Notes: generated from the sequence alone by a model not told the origin. A DNA stretch of 64,000 nt from Pseudomonas sp. (GCA_007713455.1 VMRT01000014.1:41849-105848), one strand, 5' to 3'; counted from the first letter of the stretch, positions 26,865-37,968 are shown. Program-made: numbers and translations.

Positions 26865-27242
26865 TCAAGCGGAAGTTTGCTGCCGATACAGCGCGATCTT
26901 CGCCCGCAGCGCGTCGAGATGCTCATGGTCGCGCAGCAGACGTGCCTGCAAGGTGGCGGCATGGGTTTCGAGCAGCGCCTGACGTGCCGCAAGGGTTGCG
27001 TCGCCACATTCGCGCAGATCGGCGTAGCGGATGATGTCGTCCAGCGCCATGCCGGTGTCTTTCAGGCGCAGGATGAAGCCGATCCACTCCAGGTCGCGCG
27101 GGCCATAGACGCGAAAGCCGCTGGCGTCCCGAGCGACATGCCGTAGCAGGCCGATCTTTTCGTAATAGCGCAGCGTATCGGCGGACAGGCCGCAGCGCGC
27201 GGCGAACTGCCGGATGCTGAGGCGGACCGGCGCCTCGCTCAT
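26865..27242 (-). CDS. MerR-family transcriptional regulator
   Basis: 125-aa MerR-type regulator: N-terminal winged helix (LSIRQFAARCGLSADTLRYYEKIGLL...FRVYGPRDLEWIGFILRLKDTGMALDDI) and a C-terminal dimerisation coiled coil (about 70-120). No metal-binding Cys cluster is present, so an organic effector or redox signal is likely. Its start overlaps the rlmG stop by 4 bp. It probably controls the CMD-family gene downstream. Confidence 0.9.
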   Translation of the reverse strand: MSEAPVRLSIRQFAARCGLSADTLRYYEKIGLLRHVARDASGFRVYGPRDLEWIGFILRLKDTGMALDDIIRYADLRECGDATLAARQALLETHAATLQARLLRDHEHLDALRAKIALYRQQTSA

Positions 27243-28366
27243 GCCTTGATCGACCGCAGAATGACGAACTTCGGTGTGGCGGCCACCTGCTCGGCGTTGC
27301 CGAACAGGCGCTTGAGCTTGAGGTGATAGCCGAGGTGGCGATTGCCGACGATCCATAGCTCACCACCCTTGGTCAGTGCCGCCTTGGCCTGGGTGAACAT
27401 GCGCCAGGCGAGGAAATCGCCGACCACCTGCTGCTGGTGGAACGGTGGATTGCACAGCACCAGATCCAGCGAGGCCGGCCGTTGCTCGGCCAGGCCGTCG
27501 CCGGCGCGAATCTCGACCGGACGCTGGCCATGGATTGCCTGCCAGTTCTCCCGTGCCGACTGCACAGCCATGTAGCTCTCGTCCACCAATGTCAGTTCCG
27601 CCTGCGGATTGCCCAGCGCGTAGACGATGCCGAGCACACCGTTGCCGCAGCCGAGGTCGGCGACACGCAGCGCGCCGAGCGCCTTGGGAAGATGCGGCAG
27701 AAATGCGCGCGTGCCGATGTCGAGCCCTTCGCGACAGAACAGGTTGGCGTGGTTGAGCAGTTCGAGCTTCGGCTGATCGAGCTGGTAGCGGGTAGGGTAG
27801 GGCGACTGCGGCGCCGGTTTCGCGCGCGGCGTTGCGCTGAGCAGACGTGCCTTCTTCACCGCCAGCGAGGCCTGCACCGGGCCGATGTACTGCTCCAGCA
27901 GATCACCGGCGGCGCGCGGCAGGTGCTTGATCATCGCCGCAGCGATCACCTGCGCGCCGGGCGCCAGCTGGCCGTGCAGGCGGATCAGCTGTTCTTCCAG
28001 CAGGGCAAGGGTTTTCGGTACGCGAATCAGCACCCGGTCGAACGGGCCCTGGGCGACCTCGCTGGCAGGTACGAAGCGCACGCGCTCGGCCGGCAGCTCG
28101 TTACGTGCCAGGTTCTTTTGCAATGCCAGGTGGCCGAGGTGCGAGTCGCCGCTGCTGGTGACCGCGACGTGTGCGGCCAGCGAGCAAGCCAGGGCGCCGA
28201 AGCTGTCATTGAGGATCAGCACTCGCGTGGCCGCTGGCAATCCCTGCTCATGCAGCTGGGCCAGCAGGTATTCGTCGGCGGCATCGAAGGCCTGCAGCGG
28301 CTCGTTGGGCTGCTCCGGCTGGCGGATCAGATCGAGGCTTGCATAGGGGGTATCGAGAATAGGCAT
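27239..28366 (-). CDS. rlmG: 23S rRNA (guanine-1835-N2)-methyltransferase RlmG
   Basis: 375-aa RlmG/RsmC-type enzyme with a degenerate N-terminal methyltransferase domain and an active C-terminal one: SAM motif VADLGCGNGVLGIVYA and the exocyclic-amine motif LCNPPFHQ. It methylates G1835 of 23S rRNA. The ATG at 28366 (MPILDTPYASLDLI) gives the family length. It is divergent from fpr across a 97-bp spacer. Confidence 0.95.
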   Translation of the reverse strand: MPILDTPYASLDLIRQPEQPNEPLQAFDAADEYLLAQLHEQGLPAATRVLILNDSFGALACSLAAHVAVTSSGDSHLGHLALQKNLARNELPAERVRFVPASEVAQGPFDRVLIRVPKTLALLEEQLIRLHGQLAPGAQVIAAAMIKHLPRAAGDLLEQYIGPVQASLAVKKARLLSATPRAKPAPQSPYPTRYQLDQPKLELLNHANLFCREGLDIGTRAFLPHLPKALGALRVADLGCGNGVLGIVYALGNPQAELTLVDESYMAVQSARENWQAIHGQRPVEIRAGDGLAEQRPASLDLVLCNPPFHQQQVVGDFLAWRMFTQAKAALTKGGELWIVGNRHLGYHLKLKRLFGNAEQVAATPKFVILRSIKA

Positions 28367-28463
28367 GAGAACTGGCGGTGTTTGTCGGCTGCGTAAAGGA
28401 GTATCAAGGACCCATGCGGGCGCTGCGTGCAGTGGGCCCGAAGATGCCCGGAGGGAGCGAAGT

Positions 28464-29240
28464 ATGACCGCCAGCGAAGAGAAGTTCACCCGCCAGCGCC
28501 TGCTAGAGGTGCAGACGCTGACGCCTAACCTGTTCACCCTGCGTACCAGCCGCGATCCCGGTTTTCGCTTCACCGCCGGGCAGTTCGCCCGCCTCGGTGT
28601 GCGCAAGCCAAGCGGCTGCATCGTCTGGCGCGCCTATTCCATGGTCTCGGCGCCGCACGACGAGTTTCTCGATTTCTTTTCCATTGTCGTGCCGGACGGC
28701 GAATTCACCAGCGAGCTGAGCCGGTTGGCAGTCGGCGACGAGCTGCTGGTGGACAAGCAGGCCTTCGGCTTTCTCACCCTCGATCGCTTTCCCGACGGCC
28801 GCGACCTCTGGCTGCTGGCAACTGGCACCGGGATCGCGCCGTTCCTTTCGATCCTGCAGGACTTCGAGGCCTGGCAGCGCTTCGAGCGCATCATTCTGGT
28901 CTACAGCGTGCGCGAGGCGCGTGAGCTGGCCTATCAGCAGCTGATCGCCGAACTGCCGCAACGCGACTACCTGGATGGTCTGGGCTCGAAGCTGCTGTAC
29001 CTGCCGGTGGTAACGCGCGAACAGATACCCGGTGCGCTGCACGGACGCATCACCACGCTGATCGAGAACGGCGAACTGGAGCGCGCCGCCGATCTGCAGC
29101 TGACGCCCGAGCATTCGCGGATCATGCTCTGCGGCAACCCGCAGATGATCGAGGACACCCGAGCGGTGCTGAAAGCGCGTGATCTGAACCTGGCGATGAC
29201 GCGCAGGCCCGGCCAGGTGGCGGTGGAGAACTACTGGTAG
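28464..29240 (+). CDS. fpr: Ferredoxin/flavodoxin-NADP+ reductase
   Basis: 258-aa FAD enzyme of the bacterial Fpr subclass: FAD site RAYSMVSAP, NADP site ATGTGIAPFLSILQD, MLCGNPQMI, and the C-terminal VENYW. It exchanges electrons between NADPH and ferredoxin or flavodoxin and supports the oxidative-stress response. The ATG at 28464 has GGAGGGAG upstream. Confidence 0.95.
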   Translation: MTASEEKFTRQRLLEVQTLTPNLFTLRTSRDPGFRFTAGQFARLGVRKPSGCIVWRAYSMVSAPHDEFLDFFSIVVPDGEFTSELSRLAVGDELLVDKQAFGFLTLDRFPDGRDLWLLATGTGIAPFLSILQDFEAWQRFERIILVYSVREARELAYQQLIAELPQRDYLDGLGSKLLYLPVVTREQIPGALHGRITTLIENGELERAADLQLTPEHSRIMLCGNPQMIEDTRAVLKARDLNLAMTRRPGQVAVENYW

Positions 29241-29274
29241 GCGATTGCCGCGCGGAGTCTCGCGCAACAAAACA

Positions 29275-29307
29275 AAAGCCCCCGCCGGACGATCCGACGG
29301 GGGCTTT
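29275..29307. terminator. Bidirectional rho-independent terminator (fpr / gdhA)
   Basis: AAAGCCCCCG and CGGGGGCTTT arms around a short loop, A-rich before and T-rich after, between the convergent fpr and gdhA genes. Confidence 0.9.
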
Positions 29308-29343
29308 GTCTTTCTGGCTGAGGCTTGGCGGCGGGCGCAGCCG

Positions 29344-30801
<1,458 letters not shown>

Positions 30802-30895
30802 TTAGAAGGGCTGTGGTGCTGAAGGTTTCGGCTCCGTGCGTGGCGTCTGGCTTCTATGTTTCCCGATGCTTCAGACTTTAAGAGGCGGAGGCGTT

Positions 30896-30919
30896 GCTCC
30901 ATTTGCACTGAAATGGAGC
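30896..30919. terminator. Stem-loop downstream of siaD
   Basis: Perfect 9-bp stem (GCTCCATTT with AAATGGAGC) and 6-nt loop, 38 bp past the siaD stop. No T-run on the minus strand, so termination is only probable. The rest of the 275-bp siaD-gdhA gap shows no gene. Confidence 0.5.
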
Positions 30920-30956
30920 GATGGGTGCGTCATTCTTGTGCTTGTTCGGGTGATGG

Positions 30957-31742
30957 CTAGTCGGCCAGCTCACAGCGGTTGCGACCACTGCGCTTGGCTC
31001 TCAGCAGCGCGATGTCGGCGCGGTTGATAGTGCTCGAGTAGGTTTCGTCGGCGCGCAGCTCGGCGATACCCATGCTGGCGGTGACCCCGAGCAGGTCATC
31101 GTTCACCCGCACGCCGAGCGCGGCAATGCTGTCGCCAAGGCGGCGCATCACCATGCAGGCCATCTCGGCGCTGCTTTCCGGCATCAGGATGAGGAATTCC
31201 TCGCCGCCCCAGCGACCACAGAGGTCGTGTTCGCGAATCTCCGATTCCATTACGCGCACCACTTCGATCAGCACGCGGTCGCCGACTTCGTGGCCGTACT
31301 CGTCGTTGATGACCTTGAAACGGTCGATGTCCAGCATGACCAGGGCCAGCGGGCGGCCGTAGCGTTTGGCGCGCTCGCTTTCCTCGCGCAGGCGCTCGGT
31401 GAGCAGACGGCGGTTGGCGATGCCTGTCAGGGTGTCCAAGGTCGAGGCCTCGCGCAGCGAGGCATTCAGGTCCTGCATCATCATCTGGTAGCGGTCAGAG
31501 ATGCGCGCGACCTTTTCCAGTTGGCGCAACTGCTTGTCGAAGCGCGCCGAAAGGCTCAGTTCGCGCTCGCGGGCGATGCTCTGGTAGCCGTCCGATACGC
31601 GGGCGATGCGTTCGATTCGGCCAAGCAGGTCATGGTGCGCTCCCCACAGCTGGCTCAGGGCTTCCTTCAGCGGGTGCCCCTCGAACTGCGGATCGGCGAG
31701 GAGATTGATGACCTCTTGCTCTAGCGGCGATGGCCCACGCAT
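30957..31742 (-). CDS. siaD: Diguanylate cyclase SiaD
   Basis: 261-aa cytoplasmic GGDEF protein. The catalytic motif GGEEF is at 179-183 with an inhibitory RxxD site (REHD, 170-173) five residues before it; a helical N-terminal half (about 35-100) would bind the SiaC activator. It makes c-di-GMP and drives aggregation in P. aeruginosa. Last gene of a complete siaABCD operon, 12 bp after siaC. Confidence 0.95.
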   Translation of the reverse strand: MRGPSPLEQEVINLLADPQFEGHPLKEALSQLWGAHHDLLGRIERIARVSDGYQSIARERELSLSARFDKQLRQLEKVARISDRYQMMMQDLNASLREASTLDTLTGIANRRLLTERLREESERAKRYGRPLALVMLDIDRFKVINDEYGHEVGDRVLIEVVRVMESEIREHDLCGRWGGEEFLILMPESSAEMACMVMRRLGDSIAALGVRVNDDLLGVTASMGIAELRADETYSSTINRADIALLRAKRSGRNRCELAD

Positions 31743-31754
31743 ATCGACCTTCTG

Positions 31755-32132
31755 TCAGTCGTGACTCTGGATGGAAAAGGGGAAGGTGCAGTCTTCCTTG
31801 AACTCTTCGGCCAACTCCACGACGCGCTCGTTGCGGATGTCGTAGTACCAGTTGACCGCGACCTGCCGGCCTTCCTGATAGGCGGCTTCGAGCAGGTCGA
31901 AGATGTCCATCATCGCCTTGATGCTGCTGGTGTTCAGGTACAGCAGGCGCAGTTCGAGGCTGAGCGGATGTGCGGCTTCGCCGAGGAAGCGCTCGATCCA
32001 TTCGTAGACCTGGTGGAACAGCTCGTAGGAATTTTCCGGGTACGAGTCGCCCTGCATCGAGACGATGCCTTTTTCCCAGTCGGACTGGATGGCGGGAGTG
32101 GACTGGCTGCCGGGGATTGAAAAATCGTTCAT
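31755..32132 (-). CDS. siaC: SiaC regulator (partner-switch substrate)
   Basis: 125-aa SiaC-family (DUF1987) protein. The regulated residue Thr68 falls exactly in LYLNTSSIK (64-72), as in P. aeruginosa SiaC. Unphosphorylated SiaC binds and activates SiaD; SiaB phosphorylates it and SiaA dephosphorylates it. It lies 17 bp after siaB. Confidence 0.95.
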   Translation of the reverse strand: MNDFSIPGSQSTPAIQSDWEKGIVSMQGDSYPENSYELFHQVYEWIERFLGEAAHPLSLELRLLYLNTSSIKAMMDIFDLLEAAYQEGRQVAVNWYYDIRNERVVELAEEFKEDCTFPFSIQSHD

Positions 32133-32149
32133 GGGGATGCTCTTGAGTT

Positions 32150-32692
32150 TCAGATGACGGCGCTCAGGCTGATGAAGGAAAGCTCGTCGGAGACCGGCTG
32201 CAACGAAGCCTTGAGCGGCTCGCTGGACTTGCGGGCAATATCGATCAGGCCGAGTCCGGCGCCGGTTGCCACGTGTTCGTCACGCGGCTTGCGCAATTGT
32301 TCCTTGTACAGGGCCTTGAGGCCGGCCTTGTCCTTTTTTGCCAGTTCCGCGACGGCGGCAAGCAGTTGCTGGCCGTCGGCGGTTTCGATCAGGTTGCCGG
32401 CCGAAACCACGTAGCGGCCCTGGTCATCGCGTGCGACCACGACTGTGGCGCCGGCCTGCTGATCGGACCAGTTCTTTTCGCGGGTGTAGTGGCGAATGTT
32501 CTGCGTCATCTCGATGTACACGGCGAACACGTCCATGGCCGAGGACGGGTGCGCCTGCTCTTCGCTCATGTAGTTGCGCAGGGCATTGCCGATCTCTTCG
32601 ATCAGGCTGCGGGAGATGGGGCCGTTGAAGCACAGCATGATCTGTTGCTGGTTGTAGCATTCGCGCATCGCGAACATGTCAATGGGGGCCAT
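32150..32692 (-). CDS. siaB: SiaB protein kinase
   Basis: 180-aa SiaB-family kinase (DUF6272), a GHKL-like fold that phosphorylates SiaC. Matching segments are YNQQQIMLCFNGPISRSLIEEIGNALRNYM and a nucleotide-site region VATGAGLGLIDIARKSSEP. The ATG at 32692 has GGGAG at good spacing; the longer frame would start with TTG. It lies 15 bp after siaA. Confidence 0.93.
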   Translation of the reverse strand: MAPIDMFAMRECYNQQQIMLCFNGPISRSLIEEIGNALRNYMSEEQAHPSSAMDVFAVYIEMTQNIRHYTREKNWSDQQAGATVVVARDDQGRYVVSAGNLIETADGQQLLAAVAELAKKDKAGLKALYKEQLRKPRDEHVATGAGLGLIDIARKSSEPLKASLQPVSDELSFISLSAVI

Positions 32693-32707
32693 GGCCAACT
32701 CCCTGTC

Positions 32708-34699
32708 TCAATCGAAGCGGAAACATAACATCGTGATGTCATCGCGCTGCGGGAATTCACCCTGATAGCGCGCCAGTGCGAGGCTGAAGGCTTCGCCCTG
32801 TTCGGCCAGGGGAAGCCGTGCATGCTCGCGGATCATGCTGGCGAAGCGGCTGTTGCCAAAGCCGAACCCGTCGTCGCCGCCGGCCTGGTCGAGGAAACCG
32901 TCGGTGGTCATGTAGAAGGTCCGCCCCGGTTGCAGGTCGACGCTGGTGTTGCGGTAGTCGCCGATGCGTTTATCGCCGATGGCGCGCCGCGCTGCCTTGA
33001 TCTCGTGCACCTCTTCGCCATCACAGTAGTACAACGCAATCTTCGCGCCGGAATAATGCACCTTGCGCTGGCGCAAATCGACATAGGCGAGGCCGATATC
33101 CATGTTGGTCGCCAGGGCATGGGAGTCCTGCTCTTCGCGCAGCATGTTGCGCACGATCGCATCGGTACGCGCGAGCGCGGCGGCGGGGTCGTCCAGGCCG
33201 GTCGTGCCGAGCGCCTGATCGATGGCGGCGTGGGCCAGCATCGTCATCAACGCGCCGGGCACGCCGTGGCCGGCACAGTCGACAATTCCGAACAGGCAGC
33301 CATGTTCGTCGGCGCGATATACATAGAAGTCGCCGCCGACTACATCACGTGGCCGCCAGAGCACCGCATGGCGATCACCCATGGCGGTGACCAGCTGCCG
33401 GTTGGGCAGGATCGAGCGCTGGATAAGGCTGGCATAGTCGATCGAGTCGTCGATCTTCTTGTGCGCGGCGGCCATTTCCAGGTTGGCCTGTTCCAGGTCG
33501 CGGGTGCGCTCACGCACGCGATTCTCCAGCTCGCTGGTGTGGCTGCGAACCTGCTGCGCCATGGCACCGAAGGCTGCGCTGAGTTCGCCGATCTCGTCCT
33601 GCCGGTGCAGGGGCAGGGGGGCATCGTACTGTCCCGCCGCCAGGGCCTGGGCGCTGCGTCTCAGCTGGCGCAGCGGTTTGAGCACACGCTTCTCGACCAG
33701 CCAGGCACCACCACCGATCAGCAGCAGGAACAGCACCAGAAACAGGGCGATTGCCGGCAGCAGCGGACGCACCTCGACGACCTGTGCGGTGCCCAGGTCC
33801 ACGGCGCTGGCGACGAACCACTGCAGCTCGGGAATCCAGCTCAGCGCCAGCAAGCGGGGCGCGCCATCCAGGGTGACGCGCAACGTCGCCACAGTGCCGG
33901 GGTTCTCGCGGCTTTCCGCCATGGCCTGACGCACTGCCGAGGCCGCGCCGAGGTCGTCGAGCTGGCCGAGGATACTCGTCGACAAGGAGCGTCCACGCGC
34001 GGTTTCGGCGTTGAGCGTGACCAGATTCTGATTAGGATGAACGAGGATGGAGCCGTAGGCATCGAGCACCATCGACTCGACGCCGACCTTGTTCGCCTCG
34101 ATGAAGTCATCCAGAAATGCTTGCAGGCTGATGCCGGAACCGACCAGGCCCAGGCGTCGATCGCCGTCACGCACCTGCACGTTGAACCACACCTTGAGCT
34201 CCTCGGTGACCACCGAGCGGTCGACGTTGATGGCGTAGGGGGTATCGGCCTGCAGTGTCTGGAAGAACCATTCGTCGCGCGGGGCGTCCGGGGCCATCAC
34301 ATAGCGAGGCGCATCGCTGGGTGGCTGGTCGGGTCCGTTCGAGTAGTAGCCGTTGCTGCTCGCCGAGGCGGCGAAGTAGGCGTGGTCGCCGAAGGCCTGC
34401 TGGTAGCCGGCCGCTTCCTGGAAAAAGATCTTGCGCTTGGCCGGGTCCTGCTCGTCGTTCAACCAGGCCAGCGTCAGCTGCGAAGCCGCCAGCCGTTGAG
34501 CCAGTGCCAGTTCGCGTGAAACCGGTGCGAACAGGCGTTCGCGGTTGAGTTGGACCACATTACGCGCATAGGCCTCGCCGAAGCGACTCAGCACGCCGAG
34601 CAGCGCCTCTCGGCCAATGAAACCGGCAAAGACGAAAGCAAGCAGGCAACTGAGCAACAATGCCAGCAGTGATTTGCCGCGCAGTCCAAGTGCCGCCAT
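32708..34699 (-). CDS. siaA: SiaA membrane PP2C-type phosphatase
   Basis: 663-aa sensor phosphatase: TM1 about 8-30, a Cache-type periplasmic domain, TM2 about 310-332, a HAMP segment, a coiled coil (390-420), and a PPM/SpoIIE phosphatase domain with GGDFY, FGIVDCAGHGVPGALMTML, MTTDGFLDQ and QRDDITMLCF acidic metal sites. It dephosphorylates SiaC in response to a periplasmic signal and so turns on SiaD. First gene of siaABCD. Confidence 0.94.
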   Translation of the reverse strand: MAALGLRGKSLLALLLSCLLAFVFAGFIGREALLGVLSRFGEAYARNVVQLNRERLFAPVSRELALAQRLAASQLTLAWLNDEQDPAKRKIFFQEAAGYQQAFGDHAYFAASASSNGYYSNGPDQPPSDAPRYVMAPDAPRDEWFFQTLQADTPYAINVDRSVVTEELKVWFNVQVRDGDRRLGLVGSGISLQAFLDDFIEANKVGVESMVLDAYGSILVHPNQNLVTLNAETARGRSLSTSILGQLDDLGAASAVRQAMAESRENPGTVATLRVTLDGAPRLLALSWIPELQWFVASAVDLGTAQVVEVRPLLPAIALFLVLFLLLIGGGAWLVEKRVLKPLRQLRRSAQALAAGQYDAPLPLHRQDEIGELSAAFGAMAQQVRSHTSELENRVRERTRDLEQANLEMAAAHKKIDDSIDYASLIQRSILPNRQLVTAMGDRHAVLWRPRDVVGGDFYVYRADEHGCLFGIVDCAGHGVPGALMTMLAHAAIDQALGTTGLDDPAAALARTDAIVRNMLREEQDSHALATNMDIGLAYVDLRQRKVHYSGAKIALYYCDGEEVHEIKAARRAIGDKRIGDYRNTSVDLQPGRTFYMTTDGFLDQAGGDDGFGFGNSRFASMIREHARLPLAEQGEAFSLALARYQGEFPQRDDITMLCFRFD

Positions 34700-34820
34700 G
34701 CGAATTGTCCTTTGTCGGTCGCGGGGGTCGGCATGGTGCGATTGCCGCGCCTGCCGGAGGGATCAGTAATTCACGCAGGCGGCATTGTGCCACTATTTGT
34801 GGGTGCTTTCTCTAGACACG

Positions 34821-34847
34821 ACAACGGAGCCTGTCCGGCTCCGTTGT
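34821..34847. terminator. Hairpin downstream of ettA
   Basis: Perfect 11-bp stem (ACAACGGAGCC and complement) with a 5-nt loop, 14 bp past the ettA stop. The rest of the ettA-siaA gap shows no gene. Confidence 0.75.
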
Positions 34848-34860
34848 TGTGATCTACCGC

Positions 34861-36555
34861 TTACTGCGCCAGCTTCTTGTACTTGACGCGGTGTGGCTGG
34901 GAGGCCGCGTCACCGAGGCGCTTCTTGCGATCGGCTTCATACTCGGTGTAGTTGCCTTCGAAGAACACGACACCGCCATCGTCCTCGTAGGAGAGGATGT
35001 GGGTGGCGACGCGGTCGAGGAACCAGCGGTCGTGGGAGATCACGATGGCCGAGCCGGGGAAGTCCAGCAGTGCCTCTTCCAGCGAGCGCAGGGTTTCCAC
35101 GTCGAGGTCGTTGGACGGTTCGTCGAGCAGCAGCACGTTGGCGCCCTGCTTGAGGGTCAGCGCCAGGTGCAGACGACCGCGCTCACCGCCGGAGAGATCC
35201 TTGACGAACTTCTGCTGGTCGGCGCCCTTGAAGTTGAAGCGGCCAACGTAACCGCGCGATGGCACCTCGTAGTTGCCGATGCGAATCTGGTCCAAGCCAT
35301 CGGAGACCGCTTCCCATACGGTCTTGCCACCGTCCAGGTCGTCGCGGCTCTGGTCCACGCAGGCCAACTGCACGGTATCGCCGATCTCGATGCTGCCGGA
35401 ATCCGGGGTTTCCTTGCCCATCAGCATGCGGAACAGGGTCGACTTACCGGCACCGTTGCCACCGATCACGCCAACGATGGCGCCTTTCGGCACGCTGAAG
35501 GAGAGGTCGTCGATCAGTACGCGGTCGCCATAGCCCTTGGTGACGTTCTTGAATTCGATGACCTTGTCGCCCAGGCGCGGGCCGGCCGGGATGTAGATCT
35601 CGTTGGTCTCGGCGCGTTTCTGGAATTCCTGCGACTGCATTTCCTCGAAACGCTGCAGACGGGCCTTGGATTTGGACTGGCGGGCCTTGGCGCCTTTGCG
35701 CACCCACTCCAGCTCTTCCTTCATGGCTTTTTCGTGGGCCGACTGCTGCTTGGACTCCTGGGCCAGACGCTCGGACTTGGCTTCCAGCCAGCCGGAGTAG
35801 TTGCCCTCGTACGGGATGCCGGCGCCGCGGTCGAGCTCGAGAATCCAGCCGGCGACGTTGTCGAGGAAGTAGCGGTCGTGGGTGATGGCCACTACGGTGC
35901 CCGGGAAGTCATGGAGGAAGCGCTCCAGCCAGGCCACCGAGTCGGCGTCCAGGTGGTTGGTCGGTTCGTCCAGCAGCAGCATGTCCGGGGCCGACAGCAG
36001 CAGGCGGCACAGGGCGACGCGGCGCTTCTCGCCGCCGGACAGGTGCGCGACCTTGGCATCCCAGGCCGGTAGACGCAGTGCGTCGGCGGCGACTTCCAGC
36101 TGGCGCTCCAGGTTATGGCCGTCGGATGCCTGCAGGATCGCTTCGAGCTTGGCCTGCTCGGCAGCCAGGGCATCGAAATCGGCGTCCGGCTCGGCGTAGG
36201 CGGCGTAGACGGCATCCAGGCGGGCCTGGGCGTCCTTGATCACACCAACCGCCTCCTCGACGATTTCGCGCACGGTCTTTTCCGGGTCGAGCTGCGGTTC
36301 CTGCGGCAGGTAGCCGACATTGATGCCCGGCATGGCACGGGCCTCGCCGTCGAACTCGGTGTCGACGCCGGCCATGATGCGCAGCAGGGTGGATTTACCG
36401 GCGCCGTTCAGGCCGAGCACGCCAATCTTGGCGCCGGGGAAGAACGACAGGGAGATGTTCTTGAGGATCTCACGCTTCGGCGGAACGACCTTGCTCAGCC
36501 GGTGCATGGTGTAGACATAAGAGCCTGTTTTGCCTGCTTTGTCACTTTTTGACAT
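34861..36555 (-). CDS. ettA: Energy-dependent translational throttle protein EttA
   Basis: 564-aa ABC-F ATPase with two nucleotide-binding domains: Walker A GLNGAGKST and GGNGAGKST, signature LSGGEKRRVALC and LSGGERGRLHLA, Walker B LLLDEPTNHLD and LLLDEPSNDLD, and the EttA arm and P-site tRNA interaction motif between them. It gates translation initiation according to ATP/ADP. Core gene; foreign DNA begins just upstream of its start. Confidence 0.96.
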   Translation of the reverse strand: MSKSDKAGKTGSYVYTMHRLSKVVPPKREILKNISLSFFPGAKIGVLGLNGAGKSTLLRIMAGVDTEFDGEARAMPGINVGYLPQEPQLDPEKTVREIVEEAVGVIKDAQARLDAVYAAYAEPDADFDALAAEQAKLEAILQASDGHNLERQLEVAADALRLPAWDAKVAHLSGGEKRRVALCRLLLSAPDMLLLDEPTNHLDADSVAWLERFLHDFPGTVVAITHDRYFLDNVAGWILELDRGAGIPYEGNYSGWLEAKSERLAQESKQQSAHEKAMKEELEWVRKGAKARQSKSKARLQRFEEMQSQEFQKRAETNEIYIPAGPRLGDKVIEFKNVTKGYGDRVLIDDLSFSVPKGAIVGVIGGNGAGKSTLFRMLMGKETPDSGSIEIGDTVQLACVDQSRDDLDGGKTVWEAVSDGLDQIRIGNYEVPSRGYVGRFNFKGADQQKFVKDLSGGERGRLHLALTLKQGANVLLLDEPSNDLDVETLRSLEEALLDFPGSAIVISHDRWFLDRVATHILSYEDDGGVVFFEGNYTEYEADRKKRLGDAASQPHRVKYKKLAQ

Positions 36556-36624
36556 GGTTTGATTCGCCTTTAATCCTGCTTTTTCAGAGAGTTATGGTAG
36601 CGACAAGCGCTTAAATTCTGGAAA

Positions 36625-36672
36625 GCAAAACGTTAGATTTTGCGTTGACCCAAATTTGTTCCTGACTATATT
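36625..36672 (+). promoter_or_regulatory. Promoter with adjacent palindrome for the recombinase genes
   Basis: TTGACC (36645-36650), 16 bp, TATATT (36667-36672) form a good sigma-70 promoter 30 bp before the first recombinase. GCAAAA-N7-TTTTGC (36625-36643) abuts the -35 and is a candidate operator or recombinase site. A GAGGGAG ribosome site precedes the ATG at 36703. Confidence 0.6.
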
Positions 36673-36702
36673 TAGAAAAGTTATTTTTTATGAGGGAGCA
36701 AT

Positions 36703-37968
36703 ATGGGTCTCCAGGTCATAGAGCAGGTGGTGAATGGTGCTCGCAGAAAGCTACTGGTGCAAGACTACATCCCGGTTTACTACCCCAACCTCTACATGAC
36801 CATGGAGCACTCGGGCAGAGCACTGGAAACAACCAAGAAGTACCTTGAGCATCTAGTTGTGCTTGAGCAGTTTCTAGCCTTCTCCTCTATTGATCTGATT
36901 TCTCGCATCGAACAGCGCCCTGCCAGCCAATACCTGACAGACACTGAACTTTCTCGGTTTGTGTCGGACGCGGGGTTCAGCAAGGAAACCCTGGCCATGA
37001 AGTATGCGGGGATGCGTTTGCATCCGACTGCCTACAAATCCGTTGGCAAAGTCCATGCGCGGCAGCGAATCGAGGCGGTACGCGATTATCTGGCCTTCCT
37101 CTATGACAAGTTGGGTGATCACTCATCACGATATGAGGCGGTTGACGATGTGAAGAAGCGCATCAACCGCAAGATCAAAGCGGCCAGCCCTGCGTGGAAA
37201 AAAACGCGATTGGACGAAATGAAAGGACTGACAACCCAGGAGCGAGATCGATTGCTGGAGATTCTGCGCCCTGACAGTCCGATCAACCCCTTCGCTGATC
37301 CAGCTATTCGATTACGTAATTACATCATTTTGCTTTTGGGTCTGGATATGGGGCTTCGCCGCTCCGAGATGCTGCTGATCAAGACCAGCGATATTCACTG
37401 GCACAGTCGTCAACTAGCGGTGGTCAACCTGGAAGATGAAAGCCTGGATCCACGAACCATGGCCCCGCAATTCAAAACCCACGAGCGCATGCTGGTGATG
37501 ACCGATGACCTGTATGACGCAATCACTGAGTACGAATCGAAATATCGCCACAGGAAGCCCCGTAACGGCGCATCGCAAGCGAGAAGGCATCCGTTTTTGC
37601 TTGTTGCGCACAAGCGAAATGAGGGCGGACCTCTGACCATCAGGGCAGTGGATGGTGTTCTGTCCAAGGTCCGAGAAATAGCGCCGAAACTGGCTCATGT
37701 GCACCTGCATATCCTGAGGCATGACGCGGTTTACACGATGCTGGAAAGCATGCGTGAGGAACTGGCAACGCTCACGCCGGAGGATCGCACCACGCAAGTT
37801 CAAAAGACCCTCACATGGATGTTCGGCTGGAATCCCGCATCAAACATGCCCGGCCTCTACGGCGCGAAATTCTGGAAGGAAGAGGCAGACAAAGCGATAC
37901 AGAAACGGGCCGAGCGGCTTAAGGCCATCCGCCAGAAGACCGGCACGACAAAAGGGGGTTCAAAATGA
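36703..37968 (+). CDS. Tyrosine recombinase 1 of a multi-recombinase element
   Basis: 421-aa site-specific recombinase. A SAM-like N-terminal region precedes a catalytic domain with the first Arg in GLRRSEMLLI (about 212), HLHILRHDAVY (H-x-x-R, about 338-346) and a candidate nucleophile Tyr in NMPGLYGAKFW (about 385). It overlaps the second recombinase by 4 bp. Such tandem sets occur in Tn554-type transposons (tnpA/B/C), RIT elements and Gamma-Mobile-Trio modules; I cannot decide which without alignment. Confidence 0.85.
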   Translation: MGLQVIEQVVNGARRKLLVQDYIPVYYPNLYMTMEHSGRALETTKKYLEHLVVLEQFLAFSSIDLISRIEQRPASQYLTDTELSRFVSDAGFSKETLAMKYAGMRLHPTAYKSVGKVHARQRIEAVRDYLAFLYDKLGDHSSRYEAVDDVKKRINRKIKAASPAWKKTRLDEMKGLTTQERDRLLEILRPDSPINPFADPAIRLRNYIILLLGLDMGLRRSEMLLIKTSDIHWHSRQLAVVNLEDESLDPRTMAPQFKTHERMLVMTDDLYDAITEYESKYRHRKPRNGASQARRHPFLLVAHKRNEGGPLTIRAVDGVLSKVREIAPKLAHVHLHILRHDAVYTMLESMREELATLTPEDRTTQVQKTLTWMFGWNPASNMPGLYGAKFWKEEADKAIQKRAERLKAIRQKTGTTKGGSK

